The notes beneath the pieces were generated by a model, which had not been told where the DNA came from, did not search any database, and was given only the letters and a program-made list of their open reading frames with translations. Positions 1-8,363 of a stretch of DNA of 64,000 nt are shown here, piece after piece; within the stretch, counting starts at the first letter, position 1; every line of letters begins with the position of its first letter. The translations under genes were made by a program, and so were the position numbers. The stretch lies in the NCBI RefSeq assembly GCF_964063325.1, contig NZ_OZ061315.1:3906001-3970000 (forward strand). Direction: 5' to 3'. Source of the stretch: Hafnia alvei. Its GTDB lineage: Bacteria > Pseudomonadota > Gammaproteobacteria > Enterobacterales > Enterobacteriaceae.

Positions 1-12
1 CCCCAGATATGC

Positions 13-39
13 AAAGAGAGAGCTTAATGCTCTCTCTTT
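13..39 (-). terminator. hairpin downstream of leuO
   Basis: An 11-bp perfect stem (13-23 with 29-39) closes a 5-nt loop just past the leuO stop. On the minus strand it is followed by only a very short T stretch, so it may be a weak terminator or a transcript-end stabiliser for leuO. Seen directly; function inferred. Confidence 0.5.
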
Positions 40-66
40 ATTAACTTAATTATTTAAACATGAAGT

Positions 67-1020
67 TTAAAATTTACTACCAAAGTCACTCAGTACGGCT
101 TTCATCCATTGATGACCGCTATCACGCTCTGCGGCATGGTGCCAGCTCAGATAGCAGGTACGTTCTCTCTCCAAATCACTGAGTAACACCACAGAAAGAT
201 TCAAGTGTTCTGCATAATCCTCAACCAGCCAGCGTGGGGCAATAGCCACCATTTCAGTTTTAGATACCACGCTCAGTACGCTGTTCATATCGGTACCTTG
301 ATATGCAACACAACGGGCTAACTCACTCGCCTCATAATAACTACGGCTTAGCGATGAGAATAAATTCAAACCAACAACAGCATGTTGCTCAACCAATAGC
401 TGCTGATAGCTGACCATATTATTAATTCTTGGGTGATTCTTAGATACGGCTAAAACGAACTCATCTTTAAATAGAGGTTCGCAAGAGTATTCTTCACTTT
501 CAAAATGACTGTAGCTAATCAAGAAGTCTTTTTCTTGATAGCGTAATTTACGTTCAATATTTTCATTTACTGATGAGTTTAAATGTAACTGAACGTGAGA
601 TGCGCTCTCTTTAATTTGATTAAATAGCTTTGCTGTTAGTCGAATATCTAATGGGCTACAAATCGCCACATTAAATACACGTTCACTTACTAGCGGGTTA
701 AAGCCAGCGCCAGGGAGTTCATTCTGAACAATCTGCAATGCTTGGCGAATCGAACCAAACAGCTGATATGCCCGATGCGTTGGCTGGATACCGCGGCCAT
801 AGCGCATGAAGAGTTCGTCGTTGAACATGACTTTCAATCGAGCAACAGCGTTACTCACCGCGGGCTGAGACATACCTAAGGCATGTGCCGCACGCGTGAT
901 ATTTTGCACCTGCATAACCGCATCAAAGACAGTCAGCAAATTAAGGTCAACGTTTCTGAGTTGAACCAGTTCTGTACTTCCATTCTCGGCCAAAGACATA
1001 GCTTCGTTTTGTACTGACAT
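67..1020 (-). CDS. leuO: LysR-type transcriptional regulator LeuO
   Basis: A DNA-binding global regulator that counteracts H-NS silencing in enterics. The 317-residue product has an N-terminal winged helix-turn-helix (about residues 24-85; VDLNLLTVFDAVMQ then ITRAAHALGMSQPAVS) and a LysR-type effector-binding domain filling the rest. Length matches the family. The gene is transcribed divergently from the leucine operon, exactly as leuO is in E. coli, which secures the name over other LysR proteins. The start at 1020 keeps the HTH about 25 residues in. The 0.5-kb AT-rich gap upstream is typical of an H-NS/LeuO-controlled promoter; that regulation is inferred from family knowledge. Confidence 0.95.
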   Translation of the reverse strand: MSVQNEAMSLAENGSTELVQLRNVDLNLLTVFDAVMQVQNITRAAHALGMSQPAVSNAVARLKVMFNDELFMRYGRGIQPTHRAYQLFGSIRQALQIVQNELPGAGFNPLVSERVFNVAICSPLDIRLTAKLFNQIKESASHVQLHLNSSVNENIERKLRYQEKDFLISYSHFESEEYSCEPLFKDEFVLAVSKNHPRINNMVSYQQLLVEQHAVVGLNLFSSLSRSYYEASELARCVAYQGTDMNSVLSVVSKTEMVAIAPRWLVEDYAEHLNLSVVLLSDLERERTCYLSWHHAAERDSGHQWMKAVLSDFGSKF

Positions 1021-1538
1021 ACATCACCTAATATAATTTATATTTCAGCATCGCGATTAGAAAATAAAACCACGAATTAATTAAGATATGAAAACAGCCG
1101 AAAATTCAAACCCCGCTCAGCCGTCCAGTTTGGGAATTTTTAAACGCTATCCCTAGCTATAAAAATAAACACAGCAATAAATACAAATTGATTTATTTAG
1201 AATTAAAATGACACAAAAGGCCATCTGTCACTCATCAACCTTTCATTCATTCAACACCAATGCATTCTAGTGATTAATGATTTAGTTGTACTTAAAATTC
1301 AAGGAAGCAATAGTTAACTAACAAAGAATAATAAGTATGTATATTTTAAAAAATACGCTTCTCATCCAATTAGTTATCACCGAAACAAACCAAGTTATAG
1401 AACAGCCCTATCGTAATTAGCCAACTAATGTTTCATTAAAATTTCTGAGACACCTCACAATCCTGTACTACTTCATAAGAAGAATATTTATCACTAGGCC
1501 CATCGGATATGAGTTTTTCTCACCTACTGAAATACCCG
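1021..1538. other. AT-rich leuO-leu divergent intergenic region
   Basis: About 0.5 kb without a credible ORF, clearly richer in A+T than the flanking genes, with many A and T tracts. It must hold the leuO promoter (minus strand), and in relatives it is where H-NS and LeuO bind. I see no specific operator I can define by eye. Confidence 0.6.
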
Positions 1539-1567
1539 TTGACAAGACTTTAGCTATCCAGTATCAC
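1539..1567 (+). promoter_or_regulatory. leuLABCD promoter
   Basis: A perfect -35 TTGACA at 1539-1544 is followed after 17 nt by TATCAC (4 of 6 matches to the -10 consensus) at 1562-1567. The spacer contains TATCCAG immediately before the -10, as I recall for the E. coli leu promoter. Transcription would begin about 40 nt before leuL. Confidence 0.75.
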
Positions 1568-1610
1568 TTTAAGTATTGAAATTACTCACTCAGATTAAGA
1601 GCGGAATCAC

Positions 1611-1694
1611 ATGATCCAGACGACTCGCCTCCTCAGCCTCCTCCTTCTCGCATCCAGCATGCGCGGTGAGCCTGTGGGCGGTAATCAAAACTGA
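1611..1694 (+). CDS. leuL: leu operon leader peptide LeuL
   Basis: A 27-codon reading frame starting ATG-ATC-CAG and ending TGA at 1692-1694. Codons 7-13 read L-L-S-L-L-L-L, so six leucines fall within seven codons: five CTC and one CTT. A strong terminator hairpin lies 20 nt downstream and leuA follows, the classic arrangement for attenuation by charged tRNA-Leu. The C-terminal half (ASSMRGEPVGGNQN) resembles E. coli LeuL in pattern (ASS-RG). Upstream purines (AGAGCGGA) could be the ribosome-binding site. The peptide has no function beyond ribosome stalling. Confidence 0.88.
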   Translation: MIQTTRLLSLLLLASSMRGEPVGGNQN

Positions 1695-1712
1695 TTCCAA
1701 CCAAACACAAGA

Positions 1713-1742
1713 AAGCCCGCGCAAATGCGCGGGCTTTTTTTT
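1713..1742 (+). terminator. leu operon attenuator (intrinsic terminator)
   Basis: An 11-bp GC-rich stem (1713-1723 with 1726-1736) and an uninterrupted T tract to 1742 lie between leuL and leuA. Ribosome stalling at the leuL leucine codons would favour the alternative antiterminator fold. Confidence 0.9.
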
Positions 1743-1794
1743 ACATCAAAAGCAGCGCAACGCGATAAATAAGAACGATTGAGGAGCAACCTGC

Positions 1795-3381
1795 ATGAGC
1801 CAACAAGTGATTATTTTCGACACCACGCTGCGCGATGGTGAACAAGCATTACAAGCAAGTCTGAGCGTCAAAGAGAAGATGCAAATCGCGATGGCATTAG
1901 AGCGCATGGGGGTTGACGTTATGGAAGTTGGCTTCCCCGTATCTTCCCCTGGTGACTTTGAATCGGTACAAACCATTGCGCGTAACATCAAAAACAGCCG
2001 AGTCTGCGGACTGGCACGCTGCGTAGATAAAGATATCGATGTCGCCGCTGAAGCGCTGCGCGTCGCTGAAGCCTTCCGCATTCATGTATTTTTGGCCACC
2101 TCCACGCTGCATGTTGAATCAAAGCTGAAAAAATCCTTTGAGGATGTCGTGGCAATGGCGGTGCATTCCGTGAAACGTGCGCGTAACTACACGGATGACG
2201 TTGAGTTTTCCTGCGAAGATGCGGGCCGTACTCCGTTAGACAATCTGTGCCGCATCGTTGAGTCCGCCATCAAGGCCGGTGCCACCACCATCAACATTCC
2301 CGACACCGTCGGTTACACCACGCCTTATCAATTTGGTGGCATCATCACCAATCTGTACGAGCGCGTGCCTAACATCGATAAAGCCATCATTTCCGTTCAC
2401 TGTCATGACGATTTGGGCATGTCGGTCGCCAACTCCATTACTGCGGTTCAGGCCGGTGCACGTCAGGTCGAAGGGACAATCAACGGTATTGGCGAGCGAG
2501 CAGGCAACTGTGCATTGGAAGAAGTCATCATGGCCATCCGTACACGTTCCGAAATGCTGGGTGTGCATACCAATATTCGCCATCAGGAAATTTACCGCAC
2601 CAGCCAATTCATCAGCCAAATGTGCAATATGCCCATCCCGGGTAATAAGGCCATTGTGGGCTCTAATGCTTTCGCGCACTCTTCTGGCATCCACCAAGAC
2701 GGCGTGCTGAAAAACCGCGAAAACTACGAAATCATGACCCCAGAATCGATTGGTTTGAATCAGGTACAGCTGAATCTGACCTCTCGCTCTGGCCGCGCTG
2801 CCGTGAAACATCACATGGAAGAGATGGGTTATCAGGAAGGTACCGACTTCAATCTGGACACCTTATACGATGCCTTCCTGAAACTGGCTGACAAAAAAGG
2901 GCAGGTATTCGACTACGACTTAGAGGCGCTGGCCTTTATTAATAAACAGCAGGAAGAGCCTGAGCACTTCAGCTTGGATTACTTCAGCGTCCAGTCGGGT
3001 ACCAGCGTGATGGCAACCGCATCGGTGAAATTAAACATCGGCGGAGAAATCAGCGCAGAAGCCGCTACTGGCAATGGGCCTGTCGACGCTGTTTATCAAG
3101 CTATCAACCGTATCGCTGGCTATGACATTGATATTATTAAATATCAGCTTTCAGCAAAAGGCCAAGGCAAAGATGCTCTGGGTCAGGTTGATATCGTTGC
3201 CAATTACAACGGCCGCCGCTTCCACGGCGTCGGCATTACTACCGACATCGTCGAGTCTTCTGCTCAGGCGTTGATTAACGTACTGAATAACATCTGGCGT
3301 GCGCAGCAGGTCGAAAAAGAAAAACAGCGCATCCACCAAACACAAACATCACCTTCTCATTCTAATCAGGAAGCGATCTAA
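1795..3381 (+). CDS. leuA: 2-isopropylmalate synthase
   Basis: Catalyses the first committed step of leucine biosynthesis, condensing acetyl-CoA with 2-oxoisovalerate. The 528-residue product begins with the TIM-barrel signature DTTLRDGEQA (residues 9-18) and carries the metal-binding HCHDDLGMSVANS motif near residue 202. The C-terminal third is the LeuA allosteric domain, the site of leucine feedback inhibition in the family. Length is close to E. coli LeuA (523). The start has a GAGGA Shine-Dalgarno at 1781-1785. It is first in leuABCD and separated from leuB by only 2 nt. Confidence 0.98.
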   Translation: MSQQVIIFDTTLRDGEQALQASLSVKEKMQIAMALERMGVDVMEVGFPVSSPGDFESVQTIARNIKNSRVCGLARCVDKDIDVAAEALRVAEAFRIHVFLATSTLHVESKLKKSFEDVVAMAVHSVKRARNYTDDVEFSCEDAGRTPLDNLCRIVESAIKAGATTINIPDTVGYTTPYQFGGIITNLYERVPNIDKAIISVHCHDDLGMSVANSITAVQAGARQVEGTINGIGERAGNCALEEVIMAIRTRSEMLGVHTNIRHQEIYRTSQFISQMCNMPIPGNKAIVGSNAFAHSSGIHQDGVLKNRENYEIMTPESIGLNQVQLNLTSRSGRAAVKHHMEEMGYQEGTDFNLDTLYDAFLKLADKKGQVFDYDLEALAFINKQQEEPEHFSLDYFSVQSGTSVMATASVKLNIGGEISAEAATGNGPVDAVYQAINRIAGYDIDIIKYQLSAKGQGKDALGQVDIVANYNGRRFHGVGITTDIVESSAQALINVLNNIWRAQQVEKEKQRIHQTQTSPSHSNQEAI

Positions 3382-3383
3382 TT

Positions 3384-4475
3384 ATGAGCCAAACACATCA
3401 CATTGCCGTTTTACCCGGAGACGGCATCGGTCCAGAAATTATGGCGCAGGCCTACAAAGTCATCGACGCCGTGCGCCAGCGCTTTGGCCTGAGAATTTCT
3501 ACCAGCGAATATGACGTCGGTGGCGCAGCCATCGACAAGCACGGCACGCCTTTGCCCGCAGCCACCATTGCAGGCTGTGAACAAGCCAGCGCGATTCTGT
3601 TTGGCTCCGTCGGTGGCCCAAAATGGGAGAACCTTCCGCCCGCACAGCAGCCTGAACGCGGCGCATTATTGCCATTGCGTAAACACTTCAAACTGTTTAG
3701 CAACCTGCGCCCAGCGCGCTTATATGAAGGATTAGAAGAGTTTTGCCCGCTGCGTAGCGATATCGCCGCTCGCGGCTTCGATATTCTGTGCGTGCGTGAA
3801 TTAACCGGCGGGATCTACTTCGGCCAGCCGAAAGGCCGAGAAGGCCAAGGTATGCATGAGCGAGCTTTCGATACCGAGGTTTATCATCGCTTTGAAATCG
3901 AACGTATCGCACGTATCGCCTTCGAAGCCGCGCGCAAACGTCGTGGCAAAGTGACCTCCATTGATAAAGCGAACGTGCTGCAAAGCTCTATTTTGTGGCG
4001 CGAAATTGCTACTGAGATCGGCAAAGACTACCCAGACGTCGAGCTGAATCACATGTATATCGACAACGCGACCATGCAGCTGATTAAAGATCCGTCGCAG
4101 TTTGACGTCATGCTGTGCTCCAACATCTTCGGCGATATTTTGTCGGACGAGTGCGCCATGATCACCGGCTCGATGGGCATGCTGCCTTCCGCCAGCCTGA
4201 ATGAACAAGGCTTCGGTCTGTATGAACCTGCGGGTGGCTCTGCCCCGGATATCGCAGGAAAGAACATTGCCAATCCTATTGCTCAAATTCTGTCATTTGC
4301 CCTGCTGCTGCGCTACAGCCTGAATGCAGACGATGCGGCTAACGCCGTTGAGCAAGCTGTTAATCAAGCATTAGAGCAAGGCTTCCGCACCAGCGATTTA
4401 GCGGGTGATGGTAAAGCGATTTCAACCTCAGAGATGGGCGATGCAATTGCCCGCTTTATCGCACAGGAGGCCTGA
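3384..4475 (+). CDS. leuB: 3-isopropylmalate dehydrogenase
   Basis: NAD-dependent oxidative decarboxylation of 3-isopropylmalate, third step of leucine synthesis. The 363-residue protein opens with the GDGIGPEI motif (residues 11-18) of the isocitrate/isopropylmalate dehydrogenase family. It carries the substrate-binding RELTGGIYFG segment near residue 137 and the ASLNEQGFGLYEPAGGSAPDIAG region near the nucleotide site. Length equals the E. coli enzyme. It lies 2 nt after leuA and 2 nt before leuC, so translational coupling is likely. Confidence 0.98.
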   Translation: MSQTHHIAVLPGDGIGPEIMAQAYKVIDAVRQRFGLRISTSEYDVGGAAIDKHGTPLPAATIAGCEQASAILFGSVGGPKWENLPPAQQPERGALLPLRKHFKLFSNLRPARLYEGLEEFCPLRSDIAARGFDILCVRELTGGIYFGQPKGREGQGMHERAFDTEVYHRFEIERIARIAFEAARKRRGKVTSIDKANVLQSSILWREIATEIGKDYPDVELNHMYIDNATMQLIKDPSQFDVMLCSNIFGDILSDECAMITGSMGMLPSASLNEQGFGLYEPAGGSAPDIAGKNIANPIAQILSFALLLRYSLNADDAANAVEQAVNQALEQGFRTSDLAGDGKAISTSEMGDAIARFIAQEA

Positions 4476-4477
4476 TC

Positions 4478-5890
4478 ATGGCGAAAACTTTATATCAAAA
4501 ATTGTTTGATGCTCACGTCGTTTATGAAGCTGAAAACGAAACGCCGCTGCTGTATATCGACCGCCACTTGGTGCACGAAGTCACGTCACCACAGGCGTTT
4601 GATGGTCTGCGTGCAATGGGCCGCCCTGTTCGCCAAACCAGCAAAACCTTTGCCACCATGGATCACAACGTTTCTACGCAGACCAAAGATATTAACGCCT
4701 GCGGCGATATGGCACGTATCCAGATGCAAGAACTGATGAAAAACTGCAAAGAATTTGGCGTGCAGTTATACGATCTGAATCATCCCTTCCAAGGTATCGT
4801 TCACGTTATCGGCCCCGAGCAAGGCATGACATTACCGGGTAACACCATTGTTTGCGGCGATTCTCACACCGCCACCCATGGCGCATTCGGCGCATTGGCC
4901 TTCGGTATCGGCACTTCCGAAGTCGAACATGTTTTAGCGACTCAAACGCTGAAGCAAGGCCGAGCAAAAACCATGAAAATTGAAATTGCTGGCGATGCCG
5001 CCGAAGGCATTACGGCCAAAGATATCGTGCTGGCCGTGATTGGCAAAATCGGTCACGCCGGTGGTACCGGACACGTAGTGGAATTCTGCGGCAAAGCCGT
5101 AGAAGCCCTGTCGATGGAAGGCCGCATGACGCTGTGCAATATGGCCATAGAAATGGGCGCAAAAGCCGGCTTAGTGGCACCAGACGAAACGACCTTTGAT
5201 TATCTGAAAGGCCGTCAGTTTGCGCCAAAAGGCGAAAGCTGGACCAAAGCCGTGGAATACTGGCGCACGCTGAAGTCTGATGAGGGCGCACAGTTTGACG
5301 CCACCGTCACGCTGAACGCCAGCGACATCGCCCCTCAGGTTACATGGGGAACCAATCCAGGTCAGGTGATTGCCATCAACCAGCCAATCCCTGCACCTGA
5401 ATCATTTAGCGATCCCATGGAGCGTGCCTCAGCAGAAAAGGCGCTGGCTTACATGAATTTAGCAGCCGGAGTTAAGCTGACCGACGTTGCCATCGACAAG
5501 GTCTTTATCGGCTCGTGCACCAACTCACGCATCGAGGATTTACGTGCCGCTGCGGCTATCGCCAAAGGGCGTAAGGTTGCCAACGGCGTGCAAGCCATTG
5601 TGGTTCCGGGTTCAGGTCCTGTGAAAGCACAGGCGGAATCCGAAGGTCTGGATAAAATTTTCATCGAGGCCGGTTTTGAATGGCGTTTACCGGGTTGCTC
5701 AATGTGCTTGGCGATGAACAACGATCGTCTGAATCCAGGCGAGCGCTGCGCATCCACCAGCAACCGTAACTTTGAAGGCCGCCAAGGCCGCGGTGGCCGT
5801 ACGCATCTGGTCAGCCCTGCAATGGCCGCCGCCGCCGCAGTAAGCGGGCACTTTGCCGATATTCGTGAATTAGCGACCGCAGCGGTCTGA
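4478..5890 (+). CDS. leuC: 3-isopropylmalate dehydratase large subunit
   Basis: Aconitase-family subunit that, with LeuD, isomerises 2- to 3-isopropylmalate. The three [4Fe-4S] ligands are visible as IGSCTNSRIEDL (near residue 348) and PGCSMCLAMN (near residues 408-412). The substrate-site segment VCGDSHTATHGAFGALAFGIG is near residue 126. Length 470, close to the usual 466. An AGGAGG sequence at the end of leuB serves as its ribosome-binding site. Confidence 0.98.
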   Translation: MAKTLYQKLFDAHVVYEAENETPLLYIDRHLVHEVTSPQAFDGLRAMGRPVRQTSKTFATMDHNVSTQTKDINACGDMARIQMQELMKNCKEFGVQLYDLNHPFQGIVHVIGPEQGMTLPGNTIVCGDSHTATHGAFGALAFGIGTSEVEHVLATQTLKQGRAKTMKIEIAGDAAEGITAKDIVLAVIGKIGHAGGTGHVVEFCGKAVEALSMEGRMTLCNMAIEMGAKAGLVAPDETTFDYLKGRQFAPKGESWTKAVEYWRTLKSDEGAQFDATVTLNASDIAPQVTWGTNPGQVIAINQPIPAPESFSDPMERASAEKALAYMNLAAGVKLTDVAIDKVFIGSCTNSRIEDLRAAAAIAKGRKVANGVQAIVVPGSGPVKAQAESEGLDKIFIEAGFEWRLPGCSMCLAMNNDRLNPGERCASTSNRNFEGRQGRGGRTHLVSPAMAAAAAVSGHFADIRELATAAV

Positions 5891-5905
5891 TAAGGAGCAC
5901 TACTC

Positions 5906-6508
5906 ATGGCTAAATTTATTCAGCACAGCGGCATCGTTGTTCCTTTGGACGCCGCGAACGTCGACACCGATGCGATTATCCCTAAGCAGTTTTTACAGAA
6001 GGTCACCCGTACCGGCTTTGGTCAGCATCTGTTTAACGACTGGCGTTTTTTAGACGATGCAGGCCAGCAACCTAACCCTGATTTCATCCTGAACCAGCCT
6101 GCATTCACAGGCGCAAGCATCTTACTGACGCGCGAAAACTTCGGCTGTGGCTCATCACGCGAGCACGCCCCATGGGCATTAACCGATTACGGCTTTAAAG
6201 TGGTGATTGCGCCAAGCTTCGCAGACATTTTCTACGGCAACTCATTTAACAATCAGCTGTTGCCCGTCACGCTAAGCGAATCCGAAGTCGATGAATTGTT
6301 TGAACAGGTCAAAGCCAACCCCGAAATATCGTTTACCGTCGATCTGGAAACGCAAACCGTTCATGCGGGAAGCAAAACCTATAAGTTCGAGCTAGACAGT
6401 TTCCGCCGCCACTGCATGATGAATGGCTTGGATAGCATTGGTCTGACGCTACAGCACGAAGCGGCTATATCTGCTTATGAGGAAAAATTACCGGAGTTTT
6501 TGCGCTAA
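5906..6508 (+). CDS. leuD: 3-isopropylmalate dehydratase small subunit
   Basis: Swivelling-domain partner of LeuC in the isopropylmalate isomerase heterodimer. The 200-residue product has the family signature NVDTDAIIPKQFLQ near residue 19 and NFGCGSSREHAPWAL near residue 72. Length agrees with E. coli LeuD (201). TAAGGAGC 15 nt upstream is a strong ribosome-binding site. Last gene of leuABCD; a repeat with a strong hairpin follows. Confidence 0.98.
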   Translation: MAKFIQHSGIVVPLDAANVDTDAIIPKQFLQKVTRTGFGQHLFNDWRFLDDAGQQPNPDFILNQPAFTGASILLTRENFGCGSSREHAPWALTDYGFKVVIAPSFADIFYGNSFNNQLLPVTLSESEVDELFEQVKANPEISFTVDLETQTVHAGSKTYKFELDSFRRHCMMNGLDSIGLTLQHEAAISAYEEKLPEFLR

Positions 6509-6522
6509 TTTAATCCCTTACT

Positions 6523-6619
6523 TACCCCACCAAGCGCCCCCTTACCAGAGGGAGAATTAGATCGAGATTACATCACGAAACGGTTCCCTCCCCTGCGAAG
6601 GGGAGGGTTAGGGTGGGGT
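6523..6619. repeat. GC-rich palindromic intergenic repeat between leuD and the DASS gene
   Basis: Outer inverted arms (ACCCCACC at 6524-6531, GGTGGGGT at 6612-6619) enclose a perfect 9-bp hairpin (6586-6594 with 6599-6607, 4-nt loop). The compact GC-rich design looks like a dispersed REP-type intergenic element. It lies between convergent transcripts, so it may end or protect both. I see no second copy in this window. Confidence 0.5.
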
Positions 6620-6645
6620 GCTGTGGAGGAACTAAAATTCACTCA

Positions 6646-8118
6646 TCACCAATACCCCAACCACTTCCACCACAAACTTCCGATCACAATCCAAATCAGT
6701 AGGTTCACTACGCTGAGAATAAATCCGGTTTTCCACCACTCGCCCAAAGTTACGTAGCCCGAACCAAAGATAATCGGCGCAGTGCCCGTACCATAGTGCG
6801 TCAATGACATCATCAATGATGAAGAAAACGCCAGCACTAAACCTAACAAGGCAGGCGGCGCGCCCAGTGCCAGACCCGCAGCGAAGAATGCGGCGAACAT
6901 CGCGGTGATGTGCGCCGTGGTGCTAGCAAAAAAGTAGTGCGAATAGACATAAACCAACGTCAGCAAGATCATCCCGCCTACCCATCCCATACCGAGATGA
7001 GAAATGGCATTGCCAACGCTTTGTGAAAGCCAGCTGATCAAGCCCAGCTTGCCTAAATAGGTTGCCATCATCACCAGCGCGGCAAACCACACCACCGTGT
7101 CCCAAGCGCCTTTGTGTTTCAGCACGTCGTCCCAGCTTAGAACGCCGGTCGCCAAGAGGATCGCCAGCCCGATAAACGCCGCCGTGGTTGGATTAACCAC
7201 CCACGCACTGCCGAAAAGGAATGCAGGTATTCCCGCCCAAAGGCACAGCAATAACGCAAATACCCCTAGCGTGATTTTTTCTGCTAACGAAATACTCCCA
7301 AGCTCCGCCAACTTATCTTTGGCAAAGCGCGGCGCGTTGGGCGTTCGTTTGATGGTTGGCGGATATAGCCAGTAAACAATCAACGGCATCACCAACAGAG
7401 AGATTATCCCCGGCACCAAGGCAGCAATCGCCCACATTGACCATGTGAGTTCAAACGTTGAGCCAGTGCCTTTCAGCAATAAATTTACAATCAATGGGTT
7501 TGGCGCCGTGGCGGTAATAAACATCGCCGATGTAACCGGGTTAATGTTGTAATTCACCAGTGCCAGGTATCGACCAATCTTCTGCGTGGAGCCCGGTTCT
7601 GGCTTCGAACCAAAACTGTCGGCAATGGACTTCATAATAGGGTGAATGATGCCGCCACCGCGCGCGGTGTTACTTGGTGTTACCGGCGCTAACGTGGTTT
7701 CTGCCAACGCCAACGCATAGGCAATGCCCAACGTTTTCTTACCAAACAGCGAAATGAAATAGTAACCGATACGTGCCCCAAGCCCGGTTTTATTCAGGCT
7801 GAGCGATATCATGATGGAAATCCCGATTAACCAAATCAGCTGGTTGGAAAAACCACTCAGCGCATCATCCAAAGCCGCGGTGGGTTTGCCCGGATTGGTC
7901 ACCTGCGTCAGCGCAACTAAGGCAATAGCAATTATTGATACCGCGCCAATCGGCATCGCTTTACCGATGATAGCGGCGATGGTACCCACAAATAGCGCAA
8001 GCAGATGCCATGCATTGGGGCTCACGCCTTCAGGCACGGGAATGACAAACCAGATAATCAGGGCGATGGCGATGGAAATTAGAGAAGGTATAGGCTTTAG
8101 CGGTGTTAATTTACCCAT
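6646..8118 (-). CDS. DASS-family anion (dicarboxylate/citrate-type) transporter
   Basis: An inner-membrane carrier of the divalent anion:sodium symporter family, same type as E. coli CitT, TtdT and YbhI. About a dozen hydrophobic segments are visible, with the family signature APVTPSNTARGGGIIHPI near residue 150. A second conserved loop, SLTHYGTGTAPIIFGSGY, lies near residue 440. Substrate cannot be read from sequence; a C4-dicarboxylate or tricarboxylate, possibly by antiport, is the family expectation. The open frame extends to 8151. I prefer ATG 8118 (490 residues, close to CitT at 487) because AGGAAGAG lies just upstream and the extra 11 residues are not transporter-like. E. coli has no gene here, so this is accessory. 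Confidence 0.88.
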   Translation of the reverse strand: MGKLTPLKPIPSLISIAIALIIWFVIPVPEGVSPNAWHLLALFVGTIAAIIGKAMPIGAVSIIAIALVALTQVTNPGKPTAALDDALSGFSNQLIWLIGISIMISLSLNKTGLGARIGYYFISLFGKKTLGIAYALALAETTLAPVTPSNTARGGGIIHPIMKSIADSFGSKPEPGSTQKIGRYLALVNYNINPVTSAMFITATAPNPLIVNLLLKGTGSTFELTWSMWAIAALVPGIISLLVMPLIVYWLYPPTIKRTPNAPRFAKDKLAELGSISLAEKITLGVFALLLCLWAGIPAFLFGSAWVVNPTTAAFIGLAILLATGVLSWDDVLKHKGAWDTVVWFAALVMMATYLGKLGLISWLSQSVGNAISHLGMGWVGGMILLTLVYVYSHYFFASTTAHITAMFAAFFAAGLALGAPPALLGLVLAFSSSLMMSLTHYGTGTAPIIFGSGYVTLGEWWKTGFILSVVNLLIWIVIGSLWWKWLGYW

Positions 8119-8363
8119 ATTATTATCAACTCTTCCTAGGTGAGTCGGCATCTCCGTACCGGTGGAGATAAATAAAAGCAGAGGAGTTTAGTGCGCAGGC
8201 AAGGTGAATTGAAATGTTTTGTTTGCAGGTAACGCCTATGCACTTGCATTAACGCTATCTGAATAGCTCGGCTAAGGCGTTGCGCAGTATCAAAAAACGA
8301 CAAATTGGTTATTTTCTTAGCAGTTAAATAGGATCGCATTTTCATACGACCCTAAATCTCAAA

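Noticed and set aside
2236..2814. A 192-codon minus-strand frame inside leuA
   Set aside because: Antisense shadow of leuA; the protein is low in plausible structure and nothing flanks it that suggests a gene.
8136..8345. 69-codon minus-strand frame between the DASS gene and setA
   Set aside because: No ribosome-binding site, no recognisable domain, and the sequence composition is that of a non-coding gap.
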